Origin: Litchfieldia sinesaloumensis
GTDB lineage: Bacteria; Bacillota; Bacilli; Bacillales; Bacillaceae_L
Direction: 5' to 3'
Length of the DNA stretch: 64,000 nucleotides
Assembly: GCF_900156865.1 (NCBI RefSeq)
Contig: NZ_LT732529.1
Span: 3,520,001-3,584,000 of the forward strand
Shown: piece by piece, positions 24,618-36,133 of the stretch
Numbering within the stretch: position 1 is the stretch's first letter
Layout: each line of letters opens with the position of its first letter
The notes under the pieces: generated by a model
The model's database searches: none
Told to the model about the DNA's origin: nothing
Seen by the model: only the letters and a program-made list of their open reading frames with translations
Program-made: the position numbers and the translations under genes

Positions 24618-25932
24618 CTCTATTCCCCCCTGCATCCTCATCCCTTATCTCAGCCTTTATCCAACTACCATTATACCTGTACATCCAAATCGGTTGAAGT
24701 GAAACTAATTGGGAATTATCTTCTCTTTCTCTCAGTTCATAGGCAATCGTCACAGATTCTAGCAACTCAGGATTGAAGTTTTGCTTGCTCGTGATTGTCT
24801 CCATTACTCTCTCACCTTTAGGAAGTATCGTCTCAACGGTTTCATACTTAATGTTTAGACTAATAGATGGATGAAGATAACTTGCAATATCATTATTTTC
24901 CCATTGCTGTATGATATCTGATATCCGGCTGCTACTAAAAACAGGAATATTATCAATATATAGCTTAAAAACGGTTGTTTGATTCTCCTTATTCCAGCTA
25001 AAAAAGCGATAGTCATCCGTCCATCCAACATGTTCATTGACATAATCAATGCTCGTTTGAATTAAATCAGTAGTTTCTGACGAATTACCACTTACTCTTG
25101 TTGGGTTGAGAAACTGAATGTAGTTTTGATTATGGTAGACACGGAGCAATCTCGTTCCATCAGTATGAACTGTAGCTGTTGTAAGGTCATCTCGTTTTAC
25201 ACGACTTGCGTTAGTAAATAAACGTTCAATAAATGTATCAATTCCAATAACATCTATTAAGTATTCATAGCTATTTGTAGTTGTAACATCCTTCGGCAAA
25301 TAAAGTGAATCTGTATCAGTTAGTGTATATTCAATTTGTTCAGGATATCTAACGGCTGTTGTATAAAAACTCCTCTTAAATTCCTTTATAAATCCACTAC
25401 TAACATGCCCCTCATACACCAGGTTTTCACCAGTAGATACAAAGTACACATTCCCTTCTCCATGATTTTCTGAATTCACGTCCACCACTAGTCGGTCAAA
25501 TGTAAGTAAGGAGTGATCCTTATCATTAATACTTAGAAAAGATTTGTAGAGTTGTAAGGGAATTGGATTTGGAAATTTGATTTCTACATGTCCACTTTGA
25601 CTTAAAAAATTTGCTAATCCTTGATCTTGTACTTGATGAGTAATGTTTTGAACATCATTAACTTCCCAATATCTAAGTTCTTTCATCACTTTATTTAGTT
25701 CTGTTTCTTTAAAAGTGCCAAAATGCTGACCATCAATATGATACAAAATCTTGTTTGGTCTAATAATTCTTTGTGTTTCCTTTGTATTATTTGTGGTCAC
25801 TTCCTCTACTAAATCATCCGTTCCTAGGAGATCTTTGTATTGAGGCTGATACGTCCACAAAGTCCACGTAAGAATAATGCTTGAAAGTACTAAGACGATT
25901 AATACGGTTGTTTTAATGGTTTCATACTTCAT
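24604..25932 (-). CDS. walH: WalK regulatory membrane protein WalH (YycH)
   Basis: A 442-residue protein with one N-terminal helix (about 8-26) and a large extracytoplasmic YycH domain. The ATG at 25932 has AGAGG nine bases upstream, whereas the ATG at 25941 has none with usable spacing. It overlaps walK by 11 bp and walI by 14 bp, a tightly coupled arrangement suited to stoichiometric production of a WalK-WalH-WalI complex. Confidence 0.92.
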   Translation of the reverse strand: MKYETIKTTVLIVLVLSSIILTWTLWTYQPQYKDLLGTDDLVEEVTTNNTKETQRIIRPNKILYHIDGQHFGTFKETELNKVMKELRYWEVNDVQNITHQVQDQGLANFLSQSGHVEIKFPNPIPLQLYKSFLSINDKDHSLLTFDRLVVDVNSENHGEGNVYFVSTGENLVYEGHVSSGFIKEFKRSFYTTAVRYPEQIEYTLTDTDSLYLPKDVTTTNSYEYLIDVIGIDTFIERLFTNASRVKRDDLTTATVHTDGTRLLRVYHNQNYIQFLNPTRVSGNSSETTDLIQTSIDYVNEHVGWTDDYRFFSWNKENQTTVFKLYIDNIPVFSSSRISDIIQQWENNDIASYLHPSISLNIKYETVETILPKGERVMETITSKQNFNPELLESVTIAYELREREDNSQLVSLQPIWMYRYNGSWIKAEIRDEDAGGNRDGLE

Positions 25933-27757
25933 CCCAATCATCCTCTAGCCCCTCTTGATTTTCCTCGATTGGCAGAGTAAAGAAAACGGTTGTCCCAATT
26001 CCTTCTTCACTTTCAGCCCAAATTCGTCCCCCGTGAGCAACGACCATCTCTTTGGCTATAGCAAGCCCTAAGCCCGTTCCACCTAACTTACGGGTTCGTG
26101 CTTTATCAACTCGGTAAAAACGGTCAAAAATACGATTCACGTTTTCTTTAGGTATTCCTACCCCTTCATCACTAACACTTATAATAATTTCACCATTGGA
26201 CTCCTGCACTTTAAAGGTGACTGTTCCTCCTTCTGGTGAATACTTCAATGCATTTGAAATAATATTATCCAGTACCTGTGTTATTTTGTCCTGGTCTATC
26301 TCTAGGTAAATTGCCTTACTAGAAAAATTACGAACAAATGAAACTTGCTGATCCTTGGTCATTTCAAAGCGGTCAATGATTCTATGGAAGTACTTTGTAA
26401 AATCGACCAAATCCTTTGAAAAACGGTAATCTGTACTATCAAGCTTGGATAACTGTAACAAGTCATTAACAAGCCTTATCATTCGTTCTGTTTCAGTTTG
26501 GGTTACATGTAAAAACTGCGGTGCAATTTTTTCGTCTTTCCAGGCACCATCAGCAAGTGCCTCAAGATAACTTCGCATTGTTGTTAACGGTGTGCGAAGT
26601 TCATGTGAAACGTTTGCCACAAACTCTCTTCTTTCACCTTCAATCTTTTCCTGCTCTGTCACATCATATAGAACGGCAATTAAACCATTAATGAAGCCTG
26701 ATTCTTTCTTAATGACAGAAAAACTGACCTTGATAATGTATTGCTTTTTATGTGTACTAAAATCAAGAATTTCTGTATCAATATCATGTACAAGTTGCTC
26801 AAATGTATATTGTTCATCTAAGCCTAAGACAGATACAATTGATTGATCAAGAACTGTTTCACGTGGAACATCCAGCATATTTTCAGCAGGTTTATTGATT
26901 AAAATAACTCTTCCCTTTTTATCTGTTGCAATTACACCATCTGTCATATGTGCTAACACTGAAGAAAGCTTTCGTCGTTCCCCTTCAGTTGTCGCCTGTG
27001 CATCTTGAATTTTTTTAGACAAATCATTAAAGGTTAAAGCAAGTTGACCAATCTCATCATGGCCAAATACCTTTACCTTCTTTGAGTAATTCCCTCTTCC
27101 TAATTCTAATACATGCTTTCTCATCGCTGAAATTGGCCTCGTAATCGTTTGCGCAACAAAAATTCCTAGAATTGCTGTAATCGCCATTGCAATCCCTGTA
27201 CCCGTAACGAAAATATCATTGATTTCTTTTACATCATCATATACATTTTCCATCTTAGCAATTAAATAGATGGCGCCAATGATATCGCCATTAGAACGAA
27301 TGGGTGTCGATGAAACATACAACCGATTATAGTTATTATCATCTAGACGAGCGCCATCCAGGCTGTCACCAAGCAATAATGTACGTTTGACCAAATCTAC
27401 ATTCGTTTTTCGTCCAACAATACCTTGGCTATACGGATCTGAACTACCTATTACTCGACTTTTATTATCAATAACCCTAATTTCTTGAATATCCTCTGAC
27501 TCATAGTCCTGCAAGATGCTTCGGATATCCTTTTCGAGTGAGGAGGTATCTTCCCTCTCCTTAATCATTTCTTGCTCAATACTAAATGCCAACATATTAA
27601 CGCGTTCGTTTAGTGACACTTTAAAATTCTCTACTAATCGCAGCTCCAATTTTCCGATAAAATATACACCGATAATTTGCATTGCAATTAAGATGAGCAG
27701 TAAATAAATGAGTGCAAATTTAAAGTGAATAGATTGTAAAAAGCCTAATCTTTTCAT
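25922..27757 (-). CDS. walK: Essential sensor histidine kinase WalK (YycG)
   Basis: A 611-residue kinase, the same length as B. subtilis WalK. Order: helix 1, extracytoplasmic PAS-like sensor (about 35-180), helix 2, HAMP, cytoplasmic PAS (about 265-365), HisKA with phospho-His385 in FVANVSHELRTPL, and HATPase_c with the N, G1 (DEGVGIP), F and G2 (GGTGLGLAI) boxes. ATG 27757 follows AGGAG within the walR end. It phosphorylates WalR to adjust wall hydrolase expression. A parS site lies inside the gene at 26855-26870, coding for V-P-R-E-T in the PAS region. Confidence 0.96.
   Translation of the reverse strand: MKRLGFLQSIHFKFALIYLLLILIAMQIIGVYFIGKLELRLVENFKVSLNERVNMLAFSIEQEMIKEREDTSSLEKDIRSILQDYESEDIQEIRVIDNKSRVIGSSDPYSQGIVGRKTNVDLVKRTLLLGDSLDGARLDDNNYNRLYVSSTPIRSNGDIIGAIYLIAKMENVYDDVKEINDIFVTGTGIAMAITAILGIFVAQTITRPISAMRKHVLELGRGNYSKKVKVFGHDEIGQLALTFNDLSKKIQDAQATTEGERRKLSSVLAHMTDGVIATDKKGRVILINKPAENMLDVPRETVLDQSIVSVLGLDEQYTFEQLVHDIDTEILDFSTHKKQYIIKVSFSVIKKESGFINGLIAVLYDVTEQEKIEGERREFVANVSHELRTPLTTMRSYLEALADGAWKDEKIAPQFLHVTQTETERMIRLVNDLLQLSKLDSTDYRFSKDLVDFTKYFHRIIDRFEMTKDQQVSFVRNFSSKAIYLEIDQDKITQVLDNIISNALKYSPEGGTVTFKVQESNGEIIISVSDEGVGIPKENVNRIFDRFYRVDKARTRKLGGTGLGLAIAKEMVVAHGGRIWAESEEGIGTTVFFTLPIEENQEGLEDDWDEV
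26855..26870. other. parS site inside walK
   Basis: TGTTTCACGTGGAACA; the minus strand reads TGTTCCACGTGAAACA, an exact match to TGTTnCACGTGAAACA. ParB (Spo0J) nucleation site; read in the walK frame as V-P-R-E-T. Confidence 0.93.
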
Positions 27758-27765
27758 GTTTAAAA

Positions 27766-28473
27766 TTACTCCTGATCTGGGTTTCGCAAATAATAGCCCA
27801 CCCCACGTCTTGTTACAATCCAAGTTGGGTGACTCGGGCTATCCTCAATTTTTTCTCGTAAACGGCGTACAGTTACATCCACCGTACGTACATCTCCAAA
27901 ATAGTCATATCCCCACACAGTTTGTAAGAGATGCTCTCTTGTCATTACTTGACCTAAATGCTTAGCTAAATAATGGAGGAGCTCGAATTCACGGTGCGTA
28001 AGTTCAATCGTTTCACCGCGTTTGCTTACTACATACGCGTCTGGATGGATTACGAGGGAACCGACCGTAATTTCGCTTGTAGTATCTTGGCTTACTGCCT
28101 CAGATATCTGCTGATGCCTTCTTAAGTTCGCCTTCACCCTCGCTAGTAGTTCCCTCGTACTGAATGGCTTTGTCACATAATCATCTGCACCAAGCTCAAG
28201 GCCAAGTACTTTATCAATTTCAGAGTCTTTAGCTGTTAACATGACAATAGGCATATCATATTTTTTTCGGACCTCACGACAAACTTCCATACCATCCCTA
28301 TGAGGAAGCATAATATCAAGAAGAATAAGATCGGGATTTACTTCCTCAACCTTTTCTAATGCCTCATTACCGTCATAGGCGCAAACCACTTTATACCCTT
28401 CCTTTTCAAGATTAAATTGTAATATATCTGCAATTGGTTTCTCATCGTCTACTACCAGAATTACTTTTTCCAT
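27766..28473 (-). CDS. walR: Essential response regulator WalR (YycF)
   Basis: A 235-residue OmpR/PhoB-family regulator. The receiver has DD at 9-10, phospho-acceptor Asp53 in LLLDIMLP and Lys in VTKPF. The winged helix has [19 protein letters not shown] and a YYLR-type C-terminus. It binds TGTWAH-N5-TGTWAH direct repeats to control autolysins and wall metabolism. First gene of walRKHIJ; walK starts 8 bp after its stop. Two genes in this window, the YocH-like gene and possibly the upstream M23 peptidase gene, carry box-like sequences. Confidence 0.97.
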   Translation of the reverse strand: MEKVILVVDDEKPIADILQFNLEKEGYKVVCAYDGNEALEKVEEVNPDLILLDIMLPHRDGMEVCREVRKKYDMPIVMLTAKDSEIDKVLGLELGADDYVTKPFSTRELLARVKANLRRHQQISEAVSQDTTSEITVGSLVIHPDAYVVSKRGETIELTHREFELLHYLAKHLGQVMTREHLLQTVWGYDYFGDVRTVDVTVRRLREKIEDSPSHPTWIVTRRGVGYYLRNPDQE

Positions 28474-28660
28474 CGTCTTGTCTCCTTCACTTTGAATATA
28501 ACTACAGTATTGAAAGTCATCTTTATATAGTTCGAAGTGTTCTACTTATTTTGTACCTTTACTACTAACTTTAGCAGAAAAAGGGAGGTATATCATCAGA
28601 TGTGCAAAAAAATGAGGTAATGTACATTCACGTATCCCTATTCCATTCTATATATTTATG

Positions 28661-28690
28661 AAAAAACCTTCAGCATCATGCTGAAGGTTT
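28661..28690 (-). terminator. Terminator of the M23 peptidase gene
   Basis: AAACCTTCAGC / GCTGAAGGTTT arms with loop ATCAT; the minus strand continues TTTTTT. It separates the M23 gene from walR. The rest of 28474-28752 shows only the walR upstream region. Confidence 0.85.
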
Positions 28691-28752
28691 AGAATGTTAT
28701 TTATTTTATCCAGTTAATTAGCAGTTACCCTGCTACACATTGACGTTTTATC

Positions 28753-30186
28753 TTATAAATATTCTAATGGATTTTTAAGCACTCCATTAATATATAATTC
28801 GAAGTGCAAGTGTGTTCCTGTGGAGTTACCAGTAGACCCCATTACACCGATCTGTTGACCTTTCGTTACTGTTTGTCCAACACTTACACTAATAGATGAT
28901 AAATGAGCGTATACTGTTTTCATCCCATTGTTATGGTTAATCACAACTTTGTTACCATATCCACCTGAATAACCCGCTTCAACAACCTTTCCATTGTCGG
29001 CTGCTTTAATAGCTAAGTTGCTTGGTCTTGCAATATCAATTCCTTTATGAAGACTTCCCCATCTATATCCCACTTTACTCGAGACATAACCACCAACTGC
29101 TGGCCATGCAAGTTGTCCAGATCCTCTTGAAGGTACAACCTTTGTTCCTTTTTCAATGATTTCTGTGATTGGCTCTTTTGTTACTGTTTCATTAAGCTTA
29201 TTCGTTTCTATAGTCACACCATTGACCGTTTTATATTCATAATGGACTGTCTTTTCTCCATCTTGACCTTCTTGGGTGACCTTTTTGTCGCCTTTAAACA
29301 TACTCGAGTTTTCATTAACCTTTGTTTCGAACTTGATAGTTTCTTGTTTGTTTTGTTCCATTTTTACAACCACTGTTAAAAATGGTTTATACGCTGTAAC
29401 ATTTAACTCTTGTCCAATTTGAAGAAGTGTGTCTTCTGTCATGCCCGGATTTAGCGCTAATAATTCAGCTGTCTTCAGTTCATGGTCTACTGCAATTGAA
29501 CCTAGGACATCCCCTTCTTTTACCGCGTACTTTTTCTCTTCTAGTGTACCTTTTTGTAGAAGAGTAACGGTATCAGCAGGATTATTAATTTGATCTGGTG
29601 CAATTTTTTCATCGGAAACTGAAACTTTTTCCTCAAACGTAACGTCTAATAAACGAGATTGTCCTTCAGCCAATGCTGGTAGAGGTTCTTCAGAGTCTGC
29701 TCTAGCTTCAAGCTCTTGAAGGTCTTCCTCTTTTACATATTGTAATTTTAGTTGTTTAAGAGCTGTATTTGCATCCTCTTCATCTTTTAGGTATGCTACA
29801 GGTGCTCCATCAACAGTTATTGCTTTGGCATCTGCTACAACCTCAATCTCAGATTCTAGTTTTTTTACAGTTATTGCATTATTTGATTTAGGTGAGAATG
29901 CATGTTCTTCAATAACAGATACATTATCCGCAACTAACGTTAATCCTTGATATTGTTCTTGTAAAGAATCTATTTTTTGTTTGATAACATTTTCAACAAC
30001 ATTCTTAGAATCCACTGTTCCAATTCTTTCGCCATCTATGTATACATGATACACGGTTTGGATTTTTGAATCAGCTGACACAGTTCCAAACACAAGTGTA
30101 GAAAGTGCAATTGAAGTTATCGCAACTCGTTTAAATAATGTCATATATTTTCTTGGTGTTTTCTTTTCTTTATTTTGGTTTGACAC
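28753..30186 (-). CDS. Secreted LysM-G5-M23 peptidoglycan endopeptidase
   Basis: A 477-residue exported protein. An N-terminal hydrophobic segment (about 18-38, ending near VSADS) is a signal peptide or anchor. LysM (about 217-262, KYAVKEGDVLGSIA..), G5 (about 265-345) and a C-terminal M23 metallopeptidase (about 360-477) follow. Zinc ligands are visible: His380 and Asp384 in LHKGID and the HLH motif at 459-461. M23 enzymes cut peptidoglycan cross-bridges. Located between purA and walR, where other Bacillus genomes carry a similar peptidase. GGGAGG precedes the ATG. A WalR-like repeat, TGTAATACAATTGTAGT, lies upstream at 30368-30384 in reverse orientation. Confidence 0.9.
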   Translation of the reverse strand: MSNQNKEKKTPRKYMTLFKRVAITSIALSTLVFGTVSADSKIQTVYHVYIDGERIGTVDSKNVVENVIKQKIDSLQEQYQGLTLVADNVSVIEEHAFSPKSNNAITVKKLESEIEVVADAKAITVDGAPVAYLKDEEDANTALKQLKLQYVKEEDLQELEARADSEEPLPALAEGQSRLLDVTFEEKVSVSDEKIAPDQINNPADTVTLLQKGTLEEKKYAVKEGDVLGSIAVDHELKTAELLALNPGMTEDTLLQIGQELNVTAYKPFLTVVVKMEQNKQETIKFETKVNENSSMFKGDKKVTQEGQDGEKTVHYEYKTVNGVTIETNKLNETVTKEPITEIIEKGTKVVPSRGSGQLAWPAVGGYVSSKVGYRWGSLHKGIDIARPSNLAIKAADNGKVVEAGYSGGYGNKVVINHNNGMKTVYAHLSSISVSVGQTVTKGQQIGVMGSTGNSTGTHLHFELYINGVLKNPLEYL

Positions 30187-30556
30187 GGTCTTTCCTCCCT
30201 GAACATAGGTTGCTTGTCCGAATTATTCGTTCATCTCACCCTGTGAGTTGAAAAGCGTTGTCTTACAAAATACGCCAAGACGTATTCAACAGTTCGACAA
30301 TAATCTCTATTTTATACCTTTTTTAATTTACCATAGAATTATAAAAATAGTACAGTAGTTTTCAAGATGTAATACAATTGTAGTATTACTGTCATATTTT
30401 TACATGAATTGTGTAGATTTTTGACATTAAATTGAGCCTTTTGTCACAAACACCTTTGAATATTGCAAAGACACATGTCGTATTTTCACAACGATAGACT
30501 TATAAGCTTTACTTATTACATAGTTAAATTGGCTTAAAACTATTAGATTTTCAATC
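30187..30556. other. Non-coding upstream region of the M23 gene
   Basis: A long AT-rich leader of about 370 bp. It holds a small inverted repeat AATACG-N6-CGTATT (30269-30286), which could be a 5' UTR hairpin, and the WalR-like repeat at 30368-30384 (TGTAAT-N5-TGTAGT, one mismatch). No further gene or RNA recognised. Confidence 0.4.
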
Positions 30557-30594
30557 CATAGAAAAAGACATAGCCGGATATCCAACTATGTCTT
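30557..30594 (-). terminator. Terminator of purA
   Basis: AAGACATAG (30565-30573) pairs with CTATGTCTT (30586-30594); the minus strand continues TTTTTC. Confidence 0.8.
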
Positions 30595-30601
30595 ATTTCC
30601 A

Positions 30602-31906
<1,305 letters not shown>

Positions 31907-32049
31907 TTATTATAAAGAAATTACTGTACTCCACTCAGTATTCTATCAGTTTTTATATGTATTTCCAATAATTTACGAACATTATTTTTAAATAATTGTT
32001 TATCATTCGTTTTCAGACACAAAAAACTTACTCTGGATTTTAATTTGAG

Positions 32050-32086
32050 TAAAATAAAAAGACGTATCAACATCTTGATACGTCTT
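32050..32086 (-). terminator. Terminator of the replicative helicase gene
   Basis: Perfect 12-bp stem AAGACGTATCAA (32059-32070) / TTGATACGTCTT (32075-32086); the minus strand continues TTTTTATTTT. Confidence 0.9.
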
Positions 32087-32128
32087 CGTCCTTTATTTAG
32101 AAAAATGGAGGTACATGTAATGGGCCTC

Positions 32129-33493
32129 CTACGCACCTGGAGGTAGATCTGCATCCTCAAACCTTCGTTCCAAGTTAACGAATTTATTGTATTCCTTTAC
32201 GAATGCTAATGAAACTGTTCCAACCGGGCCGTTACGTTGTTTAGCAATAATAATTTCAATTATATTTTTATTCTCTGATTCTTTATCATAATAATCATCA
32301 CGATATAAGAAAGCAACAATATCCGCATCCTGCTCGATACTTCCTGATTCACGTATATCTGACATCATAGGACGCTTGTCTTGTCTTTGCTCTACACCAC
32401 GAGATAACTGTGATAAGGCAATAACAGGAACTTTCAACTCACGGGCTAAAGCTTTTAAGGAACGTGAGATTTCAGATACTTCTTGTTGACGGTTTTCACC
32501 ACTCCTGCCGCTCCCTTGAATAAGCTGAAGGTAATCAATTAGAATCATTCCTAATCCACTTTCCTGCTTAAGTCGACGACATTTTGAGCGAATCTCACTA
32601 ATTCGAATACCAGGAGTATCATCAATATAAATCCCTGAGTTAGATAAGCTTCCCATTGCCATCGTTAACTTGCTCCAATCCTCAGGTGTTAATGATCCTG
32701 TACGGAGGTTTTGGGCGTTAATATTGCCTTCTGCACAAAGCATCCTCATAACAAGCTGTTCGGCACCCATCTCCAGACTAAAAATTGCAACATTCTCATC
32801 TGTCTTTGTTGCCACGTTTTGAGCAATATTAAGTGCAAAGGCTGTCTTACCAACAGAAGGACGGGCTGCTACAATAATTAAATCATTTCGCTGGAATCCC
32901 GCTGTCATTCTGTCGAGTTCAGCAAACCCCGTAGGTATCCCCGTAATATCTCCTACACGATTATGAAGAGTTTCAATATTATCGTAGGTTTGAACGAGAA
33001 CATCCTTAATATTTTGGAAAGCACCCGCATTCTTGCGATTTGCTACTTCCATTATATTTTTTTCGGCCTCTCCTAAAAGGGCTTCAACCTCGTCTTCTCG
33101 TGAATAACCATCTGTTGCAATCGTTGTTGCTGTACGAATTAAACGTCGTAAAATAGACTTTTCTTCTATAATCTTGGCATAATATTCAATATTTGCTGCT
33201 GTTGGTACGGAACCCGCTAAGTCACTTAAATAAGAGACTCCGCCTATTTCATCTAAAATCTTAGCATCAGCTAACTCAGAAGTAACCGTTACGAGATCGA
33301 CTGGCTCACCTTTATCCGAAAGATTAAGCATCGCATCAAAGATCTTTTGGTGGGCTGTCCGATAAAAGTCTTCTGGAATCAATAATTCTGAAGCTAGAGT
33401 TAACGAGCTTGGTTCTAGAAAGATTGCACCTAAGACTGCTTGCTCTGCCTCTATATTTTGCGGAGGAATACGATCAGCAAAAATGTCACTCAA
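32129..33493 (-). CDS. dnaB: Replicative DNA helicase (DnaB; DnaC in B. subtilis naming)
   Basis: A 454-residue hexameric RecA-fold 5'-3' helicase that unwinds the fork. An N-terminal DnaB domain (about 8-110) and the C-terminal helicase domain with Walker A ARPSVGKTAFA, Walker B ILIDYLQLI and the arginine-finger region. The start is a TTG at 33493 (TTG AGT GAC ATT) with GGAG just upstream. It follows gdpP and rplI on the minus strand. Named dnaC in B. subtilis, where dnaB is a different loader protein. Confidence 0.95.
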   Translation of the reverse strand: MSDIFADRIPPQNIEAEQAVLGAIFLEPSSLTLASELLIPEDFYRTAHQKIFDAMLNLSDKGEPVDLVTVTSELADAKILDEIGGVSYLSDLAGSVPTAANIEYYAKIIEEKSILRRLIRTATTIATDGYSREDEVEALLGEAEKNIMEVANRKNAGAFQNIKDVLVQTYDNIETLHNRVGDITGIPTGFAELDRMTAGFQRNDLIIVAARPSVGKTAFALNIAQNVATKTDENVAIFSLEMGAEQLVMRMLCAEGNINAQNLRTGSLTPEDWSKLTMAMGSLSNSGIYIDDTPGIRISEIRSKCRRLKQESGLGMILIDYLQLIQGSGRSGENRQQEVSEISRSLKALARELKVPVIALSQLSRGVEQRQDKRPMMSDIRESGSIEQDADIVAFLYRDDYYDKESENKNIIEIIIAKQRNGPVGTVSLAFVKEYNKFVNLERRFEDADLPPGA

Positions 33494-33612
33494 CTATTCT
33501 CCACTCCCTTTACGTTATTATTGTTCACTTTTAAATAGTCTATCTATCTATTATACTTCTCTTTTATTTAAATCCAATGGAAAATGCTTGTTATTCATAA
33601 TTCATGCAAAAA

Positions 33613-33654
33613 ATAAAAAATGTGATCTTGTATATTACAAAACCACATTTTTCA
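33613..33654 (-). terminator. Terminator of the yybS-gdpP-rplI operon
   Basis: AAAAATGTG and CACATTTTT arms with an inner TTGTA/TACAA pairing; the minus strand continues TTTTTTATTTTTTG. It lies between rplI and dnaB. Confidence 0.75.
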
Positions 33655-33689
33655 TTCTAGCTGTTTTCTATATCTAATTACAATGGAAA

Positions 33690-34136
33690 TTACTGTTCTT
33701 TGACATGTACCTTTACAGTTGCTGATACCTCTTGATGTAATTTTACCGATACATTGGTATATCCTAAGGCTCTAATACCATCAGGCAAATCAAACTTACG
33801 TTTATCAATTTTTATACCATGCTTTTTCGCTAATTCATCTGCAATCTGTTTGCTAGTAACAGAACCGAATAAACGGCCACCCTCACCGGCCTTTGCCTGT
33901 AATTCAACGGTTAAAGCCTCTAGTTTTTCTTTTAATTGTTTTGACTGCGCAAGCTCCTCGGCAGCCTCTTTTGATTCTTTATTTTTCTTAGCTTCTAAAG
34001 TTTTCATATTGGCTGGTGTTGCCTCAATCGCAAGGTTTTGTTTAAGTAGAAAGTTATGTGCATACCCATCAGATACGTTCTTTACATCCCCTTTTTTCCC
34101 TTTACCTTTTACATCTTTTAAGAAAATAACCTTCAT
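33690..34136 (-). CDS. rplI: 50S ribosomal protein L9
   Basis: A 148-residue protein with the L9 N-terminal signature [32 protein letters not shown], a long central helix (about 40-75) and a C-terminal RNA-binding domain. It binds 23S rRNA near the L1 stalk. GGAGG precedes the ATG, which overlaps the gdpP stop by 4 bp (translational coupling). Standard yybS-gdpP-rplI order. Confidence 0.97.
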   Translation of the reverse strand: MKVIFLKDVKGKGKKGDVKNVSDGYAHNFLLKQNLAIEATPANMKTLEAKKNKESKEAAEELAQSKQLKEKLEALTVELQAKAGEGGRLFGSVTSKQIADELAKKHGIKIDKRKFDLPDGIRALGYTNVSVKLHQEVSATVKVHVKEQ

Positions 34137-36106
34137 TTCTTAGTTCCTCCCTCTAAATACTCATCTATTACTAAAAGTAGTTTTTCTTCTGCCTCTTCTA
34201 TTGTTGTATCCTCTAGCTGTGTAGCTGCATTTGTAAGATGCCCACCACCGCCTAACCCTTCCATAATGAGCTGTACATTAACATCACCCAAAGAACGTGC
34301 ACTGATCCCCACTCGTAAGTCATGTCGAACAGAAATTACGAATGAAGCTACTACATCATTCATTGTAAGTAATGTATCTGCTGCTTGGGCAATCATCACC
34401 TGATCGTATGTTTCACTTTGGTTCCCTTTGGCAATCGCAATTCCATTTTTATAAATAAATGCTGACTCGATTAACCTTGAGCGCTTTTTAAAATAATCCA
34501 TATTTTCTTTAAGGAATTTCTGAACAAGGACTGTATCAGCTCCATGTGCACGTAGATAAGATGCAGCATCAAAGGTTCTAGACCCCGTACGAAGTGTAAA
34601 GCTTTTTGTATCAACGATAATGCCTGCTAGAAGAGCTGTTGCCTCAAGCATATTAATCTTTTTCTGCTTAGGTTGATACTCTAGAAGCTCAGTCACCAAT
34701 TCAGCTGTCGACGATGCATATGGTTCCATATAAACAAGTAAAGGTGATTGGATAAATTCCTCACCACGACGGTGATGGTCAATGACAACCACTTTATCAA
34801 TCTTTTGTACAAGCTTCTCCTCAATCACAAGTGATGGCTTATGGGTATCGACAACGACAAGCAGGGTGTCATTTGAAGCGATTTCAAGTGCCTGCTCTGG
34901 TGTAATAAAATACGACCATAATTCCGAGTTTTCCTTCACTTCGTCTAGTAAACGTCCTACACCCGAATCGATTTCATTTGGATTTAACACAATGTATCCT
35001 TCTTTATGATTCATTTGTGCCACTTTTAGAATTCCAATTGCAGCTCCCACAGCGTCCATATCAGGGTATTTATGGCCCATTATAATGACTTTATCACTAT
35101 CTGAGACTATTTCCTTTAAAGCATGTGAAATAACGCGTGCACGAACTCTAGTCCGCTTTTCCACTGGATTCGTTTTCCCACCATAAAACTTTACTTTACC
35201 ATTTGGAAGTTTTAGTGCTACTTGGTCTCCACCGCGACCCAATGCAAGGTCTAAACTCGATTGTGCAGCAGCCCCTAATTCTGGAAGTGTTGAAACTCCA
35301 ATTCCGACTCCTATACTCAAAGTAACCGCGACACTATCCTTCGCAGTATTTTCTCTTACATCATCCAGGATGGTGAATTTTGTTTTTTCAAGATGCGATA
35401 GAATTTCCTCATTTAACACTGCAACAAAACGTTCTGAGGAGGTTCGCTTTAAAAAAACTCCGTATCCATTTGCCCATTCATTTAAAATGGATGTTACCTT
35501 GCTATTTAATGAGCTCTTTCGTTGGTCATCCATCCCCTGAGTCACTTCATCATAATTATCTAAAAAGATAAACGCTAAAACAGTCCTCTCAGCCTCATAC
35601 AATTGGACAATTTCCATTTGTTCGGTTACATCGAAGAAATAAAGCAAGCGTTCTTCTCTTTTTATAATTACCTTAAATTTCTGCTCATTTAATGTAATTG
35701 TCTCACTTTCAACTTCTTGCTGAATTAATGGAACGATTAGTTCTTCAACTTCGTATAAAGACCTCCCAACTAACGTATCGGCATCAAGGCAATTTGATAA
35801 ATAGGCATTTGCCCATTCTACCTGGTACTCATCATTATAGAGCAATATACCAATTGGCATTTCCATTAGTGCCTCTTCGCCAACCTTTTTTAAGCGATAG
35901 GAGAGAGTTGATATGTAATGCTCCATTTCCTTTTTGAGATGTGAGTTTGCTTTATACAAAAAATACGTAATTAATCCAAGGAGCAGAAAACTTGCTAACC
36001 CAATCACCCAGTGAAAATAAACGAGAATTGCACTAAAAATACTTGTGATGACAAGCAATGCATATAAGGGGTAGCGAAATAACTTCCTATTGTAAAAGTC
36101 TGGCAT
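34133..36106 (-). CDS. gdpP: Cyclic-di-AMP phosphodiesterase GdpP (YybT)
   Basis: A 657-residue membrane protein. Two N-terminal helices (about 10-55), a PAS-like domain (about 80-150) that binds haem in characterised homologues, a degenerate GGDEF (about 170-300), then DHH and DHHA1 domains (about 335-655). Catalytic motifs: GHKYPDMDA (about 341-349), VVDTHKP and VIDHHRRG, and GGGGHTNAA-like [10 protein letters not shown]. It hydrolyses c-di-AMP to pApA and so tunes potassium and wall homeostasis. GGAG lies 11 bases before the ATG. Confidence 0.96.
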   Translation of the reverse strand: MPDFYNRKLFRYPLYALLVITSIFSAILVYFHWVIGLASFLLLGLITYFLYKANSHLKKEMEHYISTLSYRLKKVGEEALMEMPIGILLYNDEYQVEWANAYLSNCLDADTLVGRSLYEVEELIVPLIQQEVESETITLNEQKFKVIIKREERLLYFFDVTEQMEIVQLYEAERTVLAFIFLDNYDEVTQGMDDQRKSSLNSKVTSILNEWANGYGVFLKRTSSERFVAVLNEEILSHLEKTKFTILDDVRENTAKDSVAVTLSIGVGIGVSTLPELGAAAQSSLDLALGRGGDQVALKLPNGKVKFYGGKTNPVEKRTRVRARVISHALKEIVSDSDKVIIMGHKYPDMDAVGAAIGILKVAQMNHKEGYIVLNPNEIDSGVGRLLDEVKENSELWSYFITPEQALEIASNDTLLVVVDTHKPSLVIEEKLVQKIDKVVVIDHHRRGEEFIQSPLLVYMEPYASSTAELVTELLEYQPKQKKINMLEATALLAGIIVDTKSFTLRTGSRTFDAASYLRAHGADTVLVQKFLKENMDYFKKRSRLIESAFIYKNGIAIAKGNQSETYDQVMIAQAADTLLTMNDVVASFVISVRHDLRVGISARSLGDVNVQLIMEGLGGGGHLTNAATQLEDTTIEEAEEKLLLVIDEYLEGGTKK

Positions 36107-36133
36107 GTAATTTTCAGCTCCTAAAGCTTTGTT

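Noticed and set aside
26599..26614. Possible second parS in walK (TTCATGTGAAACG)
   Set aside because: The central CACGTG is broken and the outer bases mismatch.
31921..32160. 79-residue minus-strand frame between purA and dnaB
   Set aside because: It runs through the dnaB terminator and overlaps the dnaB end; no ribosome site or family resemblance.
33754..34143. 129-residue plus-strand frame opposite rplI
   Set aside because: Exact antisense shadow of L9; serine- and phenylalanine-rich translation of the antisense strand.
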